Below, in pieces: positions 18,311-26,141 of a DNA stretch of 64,000 bases. A program made the position numbers and the translations under genes. The stretch is from Microbacterium sp. MAH-37 (GTDB taxonomy: Bacteria; Actinomycetota; Actinomycetes; Actinomycetales; Microbacteriaceae): contig NZ_WSEN01000001.1 of NCBI RefSeq assembly GCF_009758255.1, forward strand, positions 1-64,000, read 5' to 3'. The first letter of the stretch is position 1. Every line of letters begins with the position of its first letter. A model generated the notes under the pieces. That model saw nothing but the letters and a program-made list of their open reading frames with translations, did no database searches and was not told the DNA's origin.

Positions 18311-19774
18311 ATGTCCGAAGCATCCGCCGTACCCACCCTGCGCGCCGCGGCGCAGGAACCGGGATCCGAGTTCGTCGACGCGGCGAACACACCCGAGACC
18401 CGCGGCATCGAGCTCATCGACGACACGCAGCGCCACGGCCGCGCCCGAGACCTGTTCTTCGTGTGGTCGGCGCCGGGCGTCAGCGTACTGAACATCACCG
18501 TCGGGGCGTCGATGACCCTCGTGCTGGGACTCGAGATCTGGCAGGCGCTGCTGGTCGTGCTGGCCTCGAGCGTTCTGGCGATCCTGCCGGGGATCGTCGC
18601 GATCTCCGGACCGGCAGCCGGCACCTCGGGTTCGGTGATCCAGCGCGCGATCTACGGCATCCATGGCAACAAGATCGTCATCGCGTTCTACGGCTGGTTC
18701 ATCTCCGGAGTGTTCCTCGCGCTGAACTGGGTGGCCGCCTCGTTCATCGGCGGCGAGCTGCTGGGGCGCTGGGGCTTCCCCGCCCCTGTCCTGGCGCCGA
18801 TCCTGGTGGCCGTCGTCGTCTCGGCGATCACGGTGCTCGTCGCCGTGTACGGCCATGCGCTCATCCTGAAGGCGTACATGGGCATCTCGATCGGCCTGTT
18901 CGTGATCTTCGCGCTGGTGATCGGCTTCATCGCGCCCACACTGGACTGGGGCTTCTCGCAGCCCGCGCCGCTCGACGGGGTGCCGCTGTGGGTGAGCATC
19001 ACCATCGCCTTCGCCCTGATGGCGTCGTCGCCGCTGTCGTTCAGCAACAGCGCTGACATGGCCCGCTACCTGCCACGGGAGACGAAGGCGTCGGGCATCA
19101 TCGGCGCCACGTCGCTGGGGCAGCTGTTCCCCGCCGTGCTCATCACCGCGTTCGGCGTCGTGCTGGGAGGCTCGGTCGGCCCTGAGACTCTCGAGAACGG
19201 CATCGAGTACGCCCTGCTCGAGAACCTGCCGGTCTGGCTCGCCCCGCTGTTCGTGCTCGGCGTGCTGGTGAACTGCATCTCGCTGAACGGCATGACGACC
19301 TACACGGCGAGCATGGCGCTGCAGTCGATCGGCGTTCCGATCCGCCGCATCCCCTCGGCGATCCTCATCGGTGCTCTCGGCTGCGCGTTCACGATCGTGC
19401 TCGTGCTGGCATCCGACCTGATCAGTGCCGTCAACCTGATGCTGCAGTTCCTGCTGATCATCTCGGTGCCGACGATGGGCGTCTACGTCGCAGACATCGT
19501 GCTGCGCCGCAACAGGTACGACGGGGACGACCTGTTCGACGAGCGGCCCGGCGGCATGTTCTGGTACCTCGGCGGGTTCGGCGTCGCAGGGCTCGTCTCG
19601 GTCGTCGTCGGAGGCTTCGCGACCGCGATGTTCCTGTCGACCACGGTGTGGTCCGGCCCGTGGGGCGCGGCGCTCGGCGGCCTCGACCTGTCCGTGCCGG
19701 TCGGCCTCATCGTGTCCGTCGGGCTCTACGCCCTGCTCGCCGGTCGCACGGTGCGCGCGCAGATCGGCGCCTGA
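18311..19774 (+). CDS. NCS1-family permease (purine/cytosine/allantoin/hydantoin type, 487 aa)
   Basis: About 12 TM segments with the NCS1 N-terminal signature (DLFFVWSAPGVSVLNITVGAS) and a GPAAGTSGSVIQRAIYGIHGN loop. Transporters of this family import nucleobases, hydantoins, allantoin or thiamine with sodium or protons. As the last gene of the deiminase-amidase-C45-amidohydrolase operon it is the likely substrate importer. A small hairpin (about 18266-18287) lies in the 67-nt gap before it. AAGGA precedes the ATG. Confidence 0.9.
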   Translation: MSEASAVPTLRAAAQEPGSEFVDAANTPETRGIELIDDTQRHGRARDLFFVWSAPGVSVLNITVGASMTLVLGLEIWQALLVVLASSVLAILPGIVAISGPAAGTSGSVIQRAIYGIHGNKIVIAFYGWFISGVFLALNWVAASFIGGELLGRWGFPAPVLAPILVAVVVSAITVLVAVYGHALILKAYMGISIGLFVIFALVIGFIAPTLDWGFSQPAPLDGVPLWVSITIAFALMASSPLSFSNSADMARYLPRETKASGIIGATSLGQLFPAVLITAFGVVLGGSVGPETLENGIEYALLENLPVWLAPLFVLGVLVNCISLNGMTTYTASMALQSIGVPIRRIPSAILIGALGCAFTIVLVLASDLISAVNLMLQFLLIISVPTMGVYVADIVLRRNRYDGDDLFDERPGGMFWYLGGFGVAGLVSVVVGGFATAMFLSTTVWSGPWGAALGGLDLSVPVGLIVSVGLYALLAGRTVRAQIGA

Positions 19775-19790
19775 CCCAGCCCTCCCGCCC

Positions 19791-19847
19791 TTGAATCGCT
19801 TGACGTGCGTCATCCGGCCACGGAATCGAGGAAGCCAAGCGATTCGA
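19791..19847. repeat. Hairpin repeat with arm CAAGCGATTCGA
   Basis: Arms 19791-19802 and 19836-19847 match at 11 of 12 bases around a 33-nt loop. The right arm reappears at 25631-25642. It lies just after the NCS1 permease gene and could end that transcript. Confidence 0.7.
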
Positions 19848-19865
19848 GCTTGCCAGGGCTTGTCG

Positions 19866-19894
19866 CGGGCAATGTTAGTGACTAACGTTGCCCG
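19866..19894. promoter_or_regulatory. TetR operator covering a leaderless promoter
   Basis: A 29-bp inverted repeat with 13-bp arms, one mismatch and a 3-bp centre (core GTTAG-TGA-CTAAC) ends 1 nt before the ATG at 19896. TAACGT (19883-19888) inside it fits a -10 box 7 nt before the start. Bound repressor would block the promoter completely. Confidence 0.8.
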
Positions 19895-19895
19895 C

Positions 19896-20459
19896 ATGGA
19901 CAGATGGGCAAGGACGCATGAGGCTCTGCGCGCCGCGGCGCTGGAGCTCTTCGCTGCGCAGGGTTACGACGCGACCGGCACGGTCGAGATCGCCGCGCGC
20001 GCGGGTGTCAGCGAGATGACGCTGTTCCGGCACTTCCCCTCGAAGGAGGCGCTGTTGCTGGAGGACCCGTTCGACCCGCTCATGGCGGACGCCGTGCGGT
20101 CGCGCCCGTCGGACGAGCCCGCGATGCGGGCGCTCACTGCCGGTATCCGCTCGGTGTGGCAGGGGATGGAAGCGGATGCCGCAGACGCGTTGCGCGCCCG
20201 GCTGCGCATCCTCACCGCCGCATCCGGCTTGCACGGTGCGATCGAGCGCAACAGCGCCGCGACGACGGATGCGCTTGTCATGGCCCTCGTCGCGCGGGGG
20301 TCGTCCGAGACCGACGCACGGGTGGCAGCGACCGCCGTGATCGCGGGACTGGGCGTGGCCCTACTGTCCTGGGCGCGGTCCGATGAACCCGATCCGGGGG
20401 CTGCCCTGGGGGCGGCGCTCGACGTGCTGGGAGGGAACCTCGATGCTGCGCTTCGATGA
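19896..20459 (+). CDS. TetR-family regulator of the adjacent ABC exporter (187 aa)
   Basis: The helix-turn-helix is near residues 25-47 (GTVEIAARAGVSEMTLFRHFPSKEALL), followed by a helical ligand domain. The ATG at 19896 is chosen because it directly follows the operator-promoter; upstream codons would lie inside the operator. It overlaps the ABC ATPase gene by 17 nt, so it is probably an autoregulated local repressor of the exporter. Confidence 0.9.
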   Translation: MDRWARTHEALRAAALELFAAQGYDATGTVEIAARAGVSEMTLFRHFPSKEALLLEDPFDPLMADAVRSRPSDEPAMRALTAGIRSVWQGMEADAADALRARLRILTAASGLHGAIERNSAATTDALVMALVARGSSETDARVAATAVIAGLGVALLSWARSDEPDPGAALGAALDVLGGNLDAALR

Positions 20460-21156
20460 GGTCGGTCTGGCCTTCCGCGGTGGCGATGGGGTGCGCGACC
20501 TGTCGTTCGATGTCGACAGCGGCGAGATCGTCGCCCTCGTCGGATTGAACGGGGCGGGCAAGACCACCCTGATGCGGCTGGCGCTGGGGATGCTGCGCGC
20601 TGACAGCGGCACGGTGCAGGTGCTCGGGCGTCCGCTCGACGATCTCCCTGTGGCTGCCTGGAGCGCGGTCGGCGCGCTGATCGAGGTGCCGCTCGCGTAC
20701 CCCGAACTGACCGCGCGCGAGAACCTGCGCATCGCATGCCAGCTGCGCGGGGCCGACCCCGCGGCGGTGCCGAGTGCGCTGGATGCCTGGCTGCTGAGCC
20801 CGGTCGCGGATCGACGGTTCCTGCGGCTGTCACTGGGCACGCGGCAGCGGGTCGGTCTCGCGGCGGCGATGCAGCACGATCCCCGCCTGATCGTGCTCGA
20901 CGAGCCCGGCAACGCCCTCGATCCGGCATCCGTGATCCTGCTGCGCGAGCAGTTGCTGCGACGCGCGGGCGAGGGGGCGGCGGTGCTGGTGAGCAGCCAT
21001 CATCTCGACGAGGTGGCACGGATCGCCGACCGGGTGATCCTGATGAACCGTGGCCGACTGATCGGCGAGCTCGACACCGCCGGCGCCGACCTCGAGCGGA
21101 TGTTCTTCGACCGCATCCGCGTCGACGACGAGCGCAGGGAGGCTGTACTGCGATGA
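20443..21156 (+). CDS. ABC transporter ATP-binding protein (237 aa)
   Basis: Walker A is GLNGAGKTT and Walker B is LIVLDEPGNALDP. The signature loop is degenerate (LSLGTRQRVGLAAAM in place of LSGGQ). It belongs to the drug/lantibiotic-type ATPases that pair with small ABC-2 permeases. GGGAGGG precedes ATG 20443 inside the tetR reading frame. It is coupled to the permease gene through ATGA. Confidence 0.92.
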   Translation: MLRFDEVGLAFRGGDGVRDLSFDVDSGEIVALVGLNGAGKTTLMRLALGMLRADSGTVQVLGRPLDDLPVAAWSAVGALIEVPLAYPELTARENLRIACQLRGADPAAVPSALDAWLLSPVADRRFLRLSLGTRQRVGLAAAMQHDPRLIVLDEPGNALDPASVILLREQLLRRAGEGAAVLVSSHHLDEVARIADRVILMNRGRLIGELDTAGADLERMFFDRIRVDDERREAVLR

Positions 21157-21905
21157 AGGGTGCACTGCGCGTGGAGACGCTGAAACTCGTGCGGTCGCCG
21201 GTGGGACTGGTCGCGACGCTGGCGGTCGTCGCGGGGGCGCTCGCCGTGCTGGGCGGAATCACGGGGGCGGTCGCCGGTGGCAACCCCGAGGTGGCGGCGA
21301 AGGCCGGGCCGGCTGCGGCCCTGAACTGGAGCGGACTGCTCGCGGGCGCGGCGCAGGTCACAGCGGTCGGTGGCCTGATCGGCTTCGGCACGGTGCTGGC
21401 GTGGATGTTCGGGCGCGAGTTCACCGACGGCACCATCACCGGGCTGTTCGCACTGCCGATCGGCCGCGGGCGCATCGCCTGGGCGAAGCTCGTCGTGCAC
21501 CTGGCATGGGCGGCGTGCGTCGGCGTGCTCCTGGCGGTCGGCGTGCTGGTGCTCGGTCTTCTGCTCGGCTACGGCGCGCCGGATGCCGCGACCTGGGCCG
21601 GACTCGGCAGGCAGATCGCGCTGGCTGTGCTCACCGGGCTGATCGTCGCGCCGGTCGCGTGGATCGCGACGGCGGCGCGCTCGGTCTTCGCGGGGGTAGG
21701 CGGAACGATCGCCCTTGTCATCCTCGCGCAGGTCGGCGCGCTCACCGGTGCCGGCGGGTGGATGCCGCTGGCCGCGCCCGCACTGTGGGCGATGAGCGCC
21801 GGCACGGCCGTGAACGCCGCACAGCTGCTCGTGGTCCTCGCCGTCCCTGTGGTCTTCACGATGCTGGTCTGCACTACCTGGTCCCGGCTGCAACTGCGCC
21901 GTTGA
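21153..21905 (+). CDS. ABC-2 type permease (250 aa)
   Basis: About six TM segments with a cytoplasmic loop containing FGREFTDGTITGLFALPIGRG, a typical ABC-2 permease pattern. It completes a TetR-ATPase-permease operon, probably for export of a small toxic compound; the substrate is unknown. Translation starts inside the ATPase stop codon. Confidence 0.88.
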   Translation: MKGALRVETLKLVRSPVGLVATLAVVAGALAVLGGITGAVAGGNPEVAAKAGPAAALNWSGLLAGAAQVTAVGGLIGFGTVLAWMFGREFTDGTITGLFALPIGRGRIAWAKLVVHLAWAACVGVLLAVGVLVLGLLLGYGAPDAATWAGLGRQIALAVLTGLIVAPVAWIATAARSVFAGVGGTIALVILAQVGALTGAGGWMPLAAPALWAMSAGTAVNAAQLLVVLAVPVVFTMLVCTTWSRLQLRR

Positions 21906-21936
21906 CCGTCTGTCTGCCGCATCCGTCCGTCTCTCG

Positions 21937-21989
21937 AGTTGGCACCTGTTGCCGCCTGAGGCGCGTCGATGCGGCAACAGGTGCCAACT
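21937..21989. terminator. Perfect 19-bp hairpin between convergent genes
   Basis: Arms 21937-21955 and 21971-21989 are perfectly complementary (AGTTGGCACCTGTTGCCGC), with a 15-nt loop. Placed between convergent transcripts with no T-run, it probably acts as a bidirectional terminator or is another hairpin repeat. Confidence 0.8.
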
Positions 21990-22003
21990 GAATGACGCGC
22001 GAG

Positions 22004-22924
22004 CTACGGGACGATGACGAGCTTGCCGCGGGTGTGGCCGGTCGCGCTCGCGCGGAAGGCGTCGGGGACCTGGTCGAGGCTGAACGTGCCTGCGATCTCG
22101 ACCCGCAGCGTTCCCTCCTCGACCATCGTGGCGAGGCGCGCGGTCTCGGCGCCGTCGGGGCGCACCCAGATGTGCCGCCCGCCGTGCGCGACCACCGACG
22201 GGTCTGCGACGGACACCTGCGACCCGCCCTCGCGCAGCACAGCGAGTGTGGTCTCGAGCTGTCCGCCCACGAAGTCGGCGACCGCGTCGACCGTGCCGCC
22301 GGCCAGGGCGAGCACGCGCTCGGCGAGGCCGTCGCCGTACGCGACCGGCTCCGCGCCGTACTCGCGCAGGGCGTCGTGATTGCGCTCGGATGCCGTGCCG
22401 ATCACGCGGGCGCCGCGGGCGACGGCGATCTGCACGGCGAAGCTGCCCACTCCGCCGGCCGCGCCGTGGATGAGCACCGTGCGACCGTCGATGTCTCCGA
22501 GGGCGTCGATCGCGCGCAGCGCGGTGCCGCCGGCGAGGGGGAGCGCGCCCGCCTGCTCCCAGGACAGGGAAGCCGGCTTGTGCGCGACGGCGCGGACCGG
22601 AACATCCACCCGTTCGGCGAACGTGCCCCCGCCGACGACGTCGGGACGCGCATAGGCGAGAACCTCGTCGCCGACCTGGAACTCCGGGGTGTCCATGCCG
22701 ACCGCGACGACCACGCCCGCGACATCCCACCCGGGGATCACGGGGAACATCGTCGGCATGATCGCGTCGAGCCCGCCGGCCATGAGCTTCCAGTCCACCG
22801 GGTTCACGCCGGCGGCGCGCACCTCGATGAGGACGGATGCCGGGGACACCTTCGGCTCGGGCAGATCGCGCACCTCGAGGTCGTCGAAGTCACGGGTGAA
22901 GCGGTCGTAGACGGCGGCGCGCAT
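22004..22924 (-). CDS. NADP-dependent zinc-free MDR oxidoreductase, quinone reductase-like (306 aa)
   Basis: A GroES-like N-terminal domain (VRAAGVNPVDWKLM, GWDVAGVVVAVG) and a Rossmann domain with the loop HGAAGGVGSFAVQIA. Zinc ligands are missing, as in quinone oxidoreductases. It likely reduces a quinone or enone with NADPH. It lies 26 nt after the marR gene on the same strand and is probably co-transcribed and derepressed with it. Confidence 0.9.
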   Translation of the reverse strand: MRAAVYDRFTRDFDDLEVRDLPEPKVSPASVLIEVRAAGVNPVDWKLMAGGLDAIMPTMFPVIPGWDVAGVVVAVGMDTPEFQVGDEVLAYARPDVVGGGTFAERVDVPVRAVAHKPASLSWEQAGALPLAGGTALRAIDALGDIDGRTVLIHGAAGGVGSFAVQIAVARGARVIGTASERNHDALREYGAEPVAYGDGLAERVLALAGGTVDAVADFVGGQLETTLAVLREGGSQVSVADPSVVAHGGRHIWVRPDGAETARLATMVEEGTLRVEIAGTFSLDQVPDAFRASATGHTRGKLVIVP

Positions 22925-22950
22925 GCGGAGGTCCTTACTGGTCGGAGAGG

Positions 22951-23397
22951 TCAGACGGCGGCGGTGGTGTCGTGCAGGGCGTGCACCACGGGGGCGAGCT
23001 CTGGCTGCTCCGCAGCCTCGCCGAGCACGCGCTCGAGCGTCTCGTCGTGGATCGGATGCGCCCTCTCGTAGAGCTCCTGCCCGGCGGCGGTGAGCTCGGT
23101 GTAGATGCCGCGGCGGTCGTCCAGGCACAGGATGCGGGTGAGCAGCCCGCGGTCCTCGAGGCGGGTCACCAGGCGGGTGGTGGCGCTCGGGCTCAGCGCG
23201 GTGGCCCGGGCGAGCTGCTGCATGCGCATGTGCCAGCCGTCCTGACGGTTCAGCGCGTCGAGCACGGTGTACTCGACGACCGAGAGCCCCTCGGCGCCCA
23301 GCGCGCGCTCCAGCTCTGCGTCGATGAGGTTGTGCAGGGCGGCGAGGGTGCGCCAGCCTCGGGCGCGGATCTCGACGGCGTCATCGGCGATGCCCAT
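22951..23397 (-). CDS. MarR-family regulator (148 aa)
   Basis: The winged helix spans about residues 55-100 (MQQLARATALSPSATTRLVTRLEDRGLLTR), with the DDRR wing motif in LDDRRGIYTEL. The ATG at 23397 is preferred over the adjacent ATG 23400 because GGAGG sits only 1 nt from the latter. It is divergent from an MFS exporter gene across a symmetrical operator region and is probably an autorepressor relieved by phenolic or oxidising ligands. Confidence 0.92.
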   Translation of the reverse strand: MGIADDAVEIRARGWRTLAALHNLIDAELERALGAEGLSVVEYTVLDALNRQDGWHMRMQQLARATALSPSATTRLVTRLEDRGLLTRILCLDDRRGIYTELTAAGQELYERAHPIHDETLERVLGEAAEQPELAPVVHALHDTTAAV

Positions 23398-23407
23398 CAT
23401 GCCTCCA

Positions 23408-23487
23408 AAAGTAGTTGCTTGCGCTGGTTAATTGCGTGTGCAATGATTGTGTTCATCCACGCAATATCCCGCGTTTGCAACTACTTT
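23408..23487. promoter_or_regulatory. Nested, centred palindromes: divergent MarR operator region
   Basis: An outer perfect 11-bp inverted repeat (AAAGTAGTTGC at 23408-23418, complement at 23477-23487) and an inner 8-bp one (ATTGCGTG at 23431-23438, CACGCAAT at 23458-23465) share nearly the same centre. A local palindrome ATTGC-GTGT-GCAAT lies at 23431-23444. This mirrors two MarR sites around divergent promoters. Confidence 0.75.
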
Positions 23488-23517
23488 ATCAGTTCACCAC
23501 CCAGCAGGAGGCATCGG

Positions 23518-24723
23518 ATGCCACTCGGACTTCTCGCTCTCGCCATCGGAGCGTTCGGCATCGGACTCACGGAGTTCGTCATCATGGGGCTGCTGCCCGA
23601 GGTGGCGGCCGACTTCGGAGTCACCGAGGCCACGGCGGGCTGGCTCATCTCGGGGTATGCCCTCGCTGTCGTGGTGGGCGCCCTCGGCATCACCGCCGCG
23701 ACGGTCCGCCTGCCGCGCAAGCCCGTGCTGCTGGGCCTCGTGGTGCTGTTCATCGTCGGCAACGCGCTCACCGCGGTCGCCCCCGACTACGGCACGGCCC
23801 TCGCCGGCCGCATCATCGCCGCCCTCTGCCACGGTGCGTTCTTCGGAATCGGCTCGGTTGTCGCGACCGGCCTCGTGGAGCCCGCCAAGAAGGCCCGCGC
23901 GATCGCGATCATGTTCACCGGCCTCACCACGGCCAACGTCCTCGGCGTGCCGTTCGGCACCTTCCTCGGTCAGCAGCTCGGCTGGCGCTCCACCTTCTGG
24001 GCGATCTCGATCATCGGCGTCGTCGCCTTCCTCGGCATCCTGTTCCTGGTGCCGGGCAGCCGCGAGGGTGAAGTGCAGGTCAGCCTGCGTCGCGAGCTGA
24101 GCGCGTTCCGCTCCGGCCAGGTCTGGCTGTCTCTCGTCGTGACCGTGCTCGGCTTCGGCGGCATGTTCGGCGCCTTCACCTACATCGCCTACACGCTGAC
24201 CGGGGTTTCCGGCTTCGCGGCATCCGCCGTGCCGTGGCTGCTCGTGCTGTTCGGTGCCGGCCTCGTCGTCGGCAACTGGGCGGGCGGGCGACTGGCCGAC
24301 CGTTCGATCGACGGCACGATCGTCGCCTTCCTCGGTGCGCTGACCGTGGTGCTCGTCGCCTTCGGCCTGCTGGCCGGCTCGCCGGTCGCGACGGCGATCA
24401 TCCTGCCGCTCATGGGCGGTTTCGGCTTCGGCACCGTGCCCGGCCTGCAGAGTCGCATCATGAACTACGCCGGCGGTGCGCCCACCCTGGCCTCCGGCGC
24501 GAACATCGGCGCCTTCAACGTCGGCAACGCGCTCGGCGCCTGGGCCGGCGGTCTCGGCATCGCCGCGGGTCTCGGCTACACCTCGCCGATCTGGATCGGC
24601 GCCGCCTTCACCGTCGTCGCCCTCGCTGTGATGGCCGTTGCCGCCGTCCTCGCCGCCCGTTCTCACACGGATGCTGCAGACGCCGCGTCCGTCGACGCCG
24701 CCGCGCTCGCCGCGGCCCACTGA
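23518..24723 (+). CDS. MFS exporter, AraJ/chloramphenicol-resistance type (401 aa)
   Basis: Twelve TM segments; the N-terminal FGIGLTEFVIMGLLPEVAADFGV motif is typical of the drug:H+ antiporter-1 group. AGGAGG lies 6-7 nt before ATG 23518. Control by the divergent MarR protein and linkage to two reductases suggest a detoxification unit that exports a harmful aromatic or electrophile. Substrate unknown. Confidence 0.92.
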   Translation: MPLGLLALAIGAFGIGLTEFVIMGLLPEVAADFGVTEATAGWLISGYALAVVVGALGITAATVRLPRKPVLLGLVVLFIVGNALTAVAPDYGTALAGRIIAALCHGAFFGIGSVVATGLVEPAKKARAIAIMFTGLTTANVLGVPFGTFLGQQLGWRSTFWAISIIGVVAFLGILFLVPGSREGEVQVSLRRELSAFRSGQVWLSLVVTVLGFGGMFGAFTYIAYTLTGVSGFAASAVPWLLVLFGAGLVVGNWAGGRLADRSIDGTIVAFLGALTVVLVAFGLLAGSPVATAIILPLMGGFGFGTVPGLQSRIMNYAGGAPTLASGANIGAFNVGNALGAWAGGLGIAAGLGYTSPIWIGAAFTVVALAVMAVAAVLAARSHTDAADAASVDAAALAAAH

Positions 24724-24748
24724 AACCTCCATCGGAAAGAGAGAGCTC

Positions 24749-25579
24749 ATGAACGCTCAGGTTCCCCAGATCACCCTCAACAACGGCATCCTGATGCCGC
24801 AGCTCGGCTTCGGCGTCTTCCAGGTGCCGGATGCGGAGACCACCGCCGCCGTGTCCGCGGCCCTTCAGGCCGGCTATCGCAGCATCGACACCGCCGCCGT
24901 CTACGGCAACGAGGCGGGTGTGGGCCGCGCCCTCGCCGAGTCCGGGCTGCCTCGCGAGGAGCTGTTCATCACCTCGAAGGTGTGGGTCAGCGACCACGGT
25001 TACGACAACGCGCTGCGCGCCTACGACGAGTCGCTCGAGCGGCTCGGCCTGGAGTACCTCGACCTGTTCCTCGTGCACTGGCCCACGCCGGCGAGCGGCC
25101 TGTACCCCGAGACCTGGCGCGCACTGGAGAAGCTGTACACCGACGGCAGGGTCCGTGCGATCGGCGTCTCGAACTTCGAGCCCGCCCACCTCGAGCAGAT
25201 CTCCGGCGAGGGCCGCGTCGTGCCGGCTGTGAACCAGGTCGAGCTGCACCCGGCGCTGCAGAACCGTGCGGTCATCGCAGCCGACGAGGCCCGCGGCATC
25301 GTCACCGAGGCGTGGAGCCCGCTCGCGCAGGGCGCCGTGCTCGGCGACGACGCGGTGCTGAGCGCCGCCGCCGCACACGGCAAGAGCCCGGCGCAGGTCG
25401 TGCTGCGCTGGCACCTGCAGCAGGGCCGCGTCGTGATTCCGAAGTCGGTGACACCGTCGCGCATCGCAGAGAACATCGACGTGTTCGACTTCGAGCTGAC
25501 CGCGGACGAGCTCGCCGCGATCGACGGCCTCGAGCGCGACGGCCGAACCGGCCCGCACCCGGACAGCTTCAACGGCTGA
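24749..25579 (+). CDS. Aldo/keto reductase, 2,5-diketo-D-gluconate reductase type (276 aa)
   Basis: NADPH-dependent carbonyl reductase with a TIM barrel. The catalytic set is visible: Asp and Tyr in SIDTAAVYGNE, Lys in ITSKVWV and His in FLVHWP. The cofactor segment VIPKSVTPSRI is present. It lies 25 nt after the MFS gene with GAAAGAGAG upstream, so it is probably co-transcribed with it from the MarR-controlled promoter. Confidence 0.95.
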   Translation: MNAQVPQITLNNGILMPQLGFGVFQVPDAETTAAVSAALQAGYRSIDTAAVYGNEAGVGRALAESGLPREELFITSKVWVSDHGYDNALRAYDESLERLGLEYLDLFLVHWPTPASGLYPETWRALEKLYTDGRVRAIGVSNFEPAHLEQISGEGRVVPAVNQVELHPALQNRAVIAADEARGIVTEAWSPLAQGAVLGDDAVLSAAAAHGKSPAQVVLRWHLQQGRVVIPKSVTPSRIAENIDVFDFELTADELAAIDGLERDGRTGPHPDSFNG

Positions 25580-25582
25580 GCC

Positions 25583-25642
25583 TTCGAATCGCGCAACCTG
25601 CTGTATCCCGGGGGTGGAAGGCAGCAAGTCAAGCGATTCGAA
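25583..25642. repeat. Hairpin repeat with arm TTCGAATCGC
   Basis: A perfect 10-bp inverted repeat (25583-25592 with 25633-25642) with a further short TGCTG/CAGCA pairing inside. The right arm (TCAAGCGATTCGAA context) matches that of 19791-19847, so the two are one family. It could end the MFS-reductase transcript. Confidence 0.7.
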
Positions 25643-25731
25643 CGGGGGGAGAGGAGGCGTGGCGTCTGCGGACGCCACGCCTCCTTCGCGTTCCGGCCCT
25701 GCCACACCACACAGGCGGTAGCGTCGAGTCC

Positions 25732-26139
25732 ATGGCATCCGACGAGCTGGTGACGCTGCTGGACGAGACCGAGGTGGTCGCGATCGTGACCCGCAAGCAG
25801 AACGGCGATCCGCTCGCGACGCCGATCTGGTCGATGGTGGTCGACGGCGTGCCGTACATCCGCTCCGCCTACGGCGAGACCGGATGGTGGTGCCGTCACG
25901 TGCGCGCCGGGCGGCCCGCGGCCTTCGCGCTGGGCGACGGGGCGGTCGCCGAGGCCGACCGTGCCGCGGCGCTCGAGCTCCCACGGGCCGACGTGACCCT
26001 CACCCCGATCGCCCCGGACGACGAGGTGCAGCGGGCGATCAGCGAAGAGATGCAGCGCAAGTACGCAGGCGCACCGCGCTCGTCGATCGACGTGATGCTG
26101 ACCGACGGCGCGCTCGGTGCGACCTTCCGCGTGAGCTGA
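25732..26139 (+). CDS. DUF2255-type small protein, PPOX-like split barrel (135 aa)
   Basis: A small flavin-reductase-like protein: LVTLLDETEVVAIVTRKQNG..PIWSMVVDGVPYIRSAYGETGWW is the family core. Function unknown; relatives bind FMN or F420. TAGCGT (25719-25724) lies 7 nt before the ATG with no ribosome site, so the mRNA is probably leaderless. It converges with the ECF sigma factor gene. Confidence 0.75.
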   Translation: MASDELVTLLDETEVVAIVTRKQNGDPLATPIWSMVVDGVPYIRSAYGETGWWCRHVRAGRPAAFALGDGAVAEADRAAALELPRADVTLTPIAPDDEVQRAISEEMQRKYAGAPRSSIDVMLTDGALGATFRVS

Positions 26140-26141
26140 GT

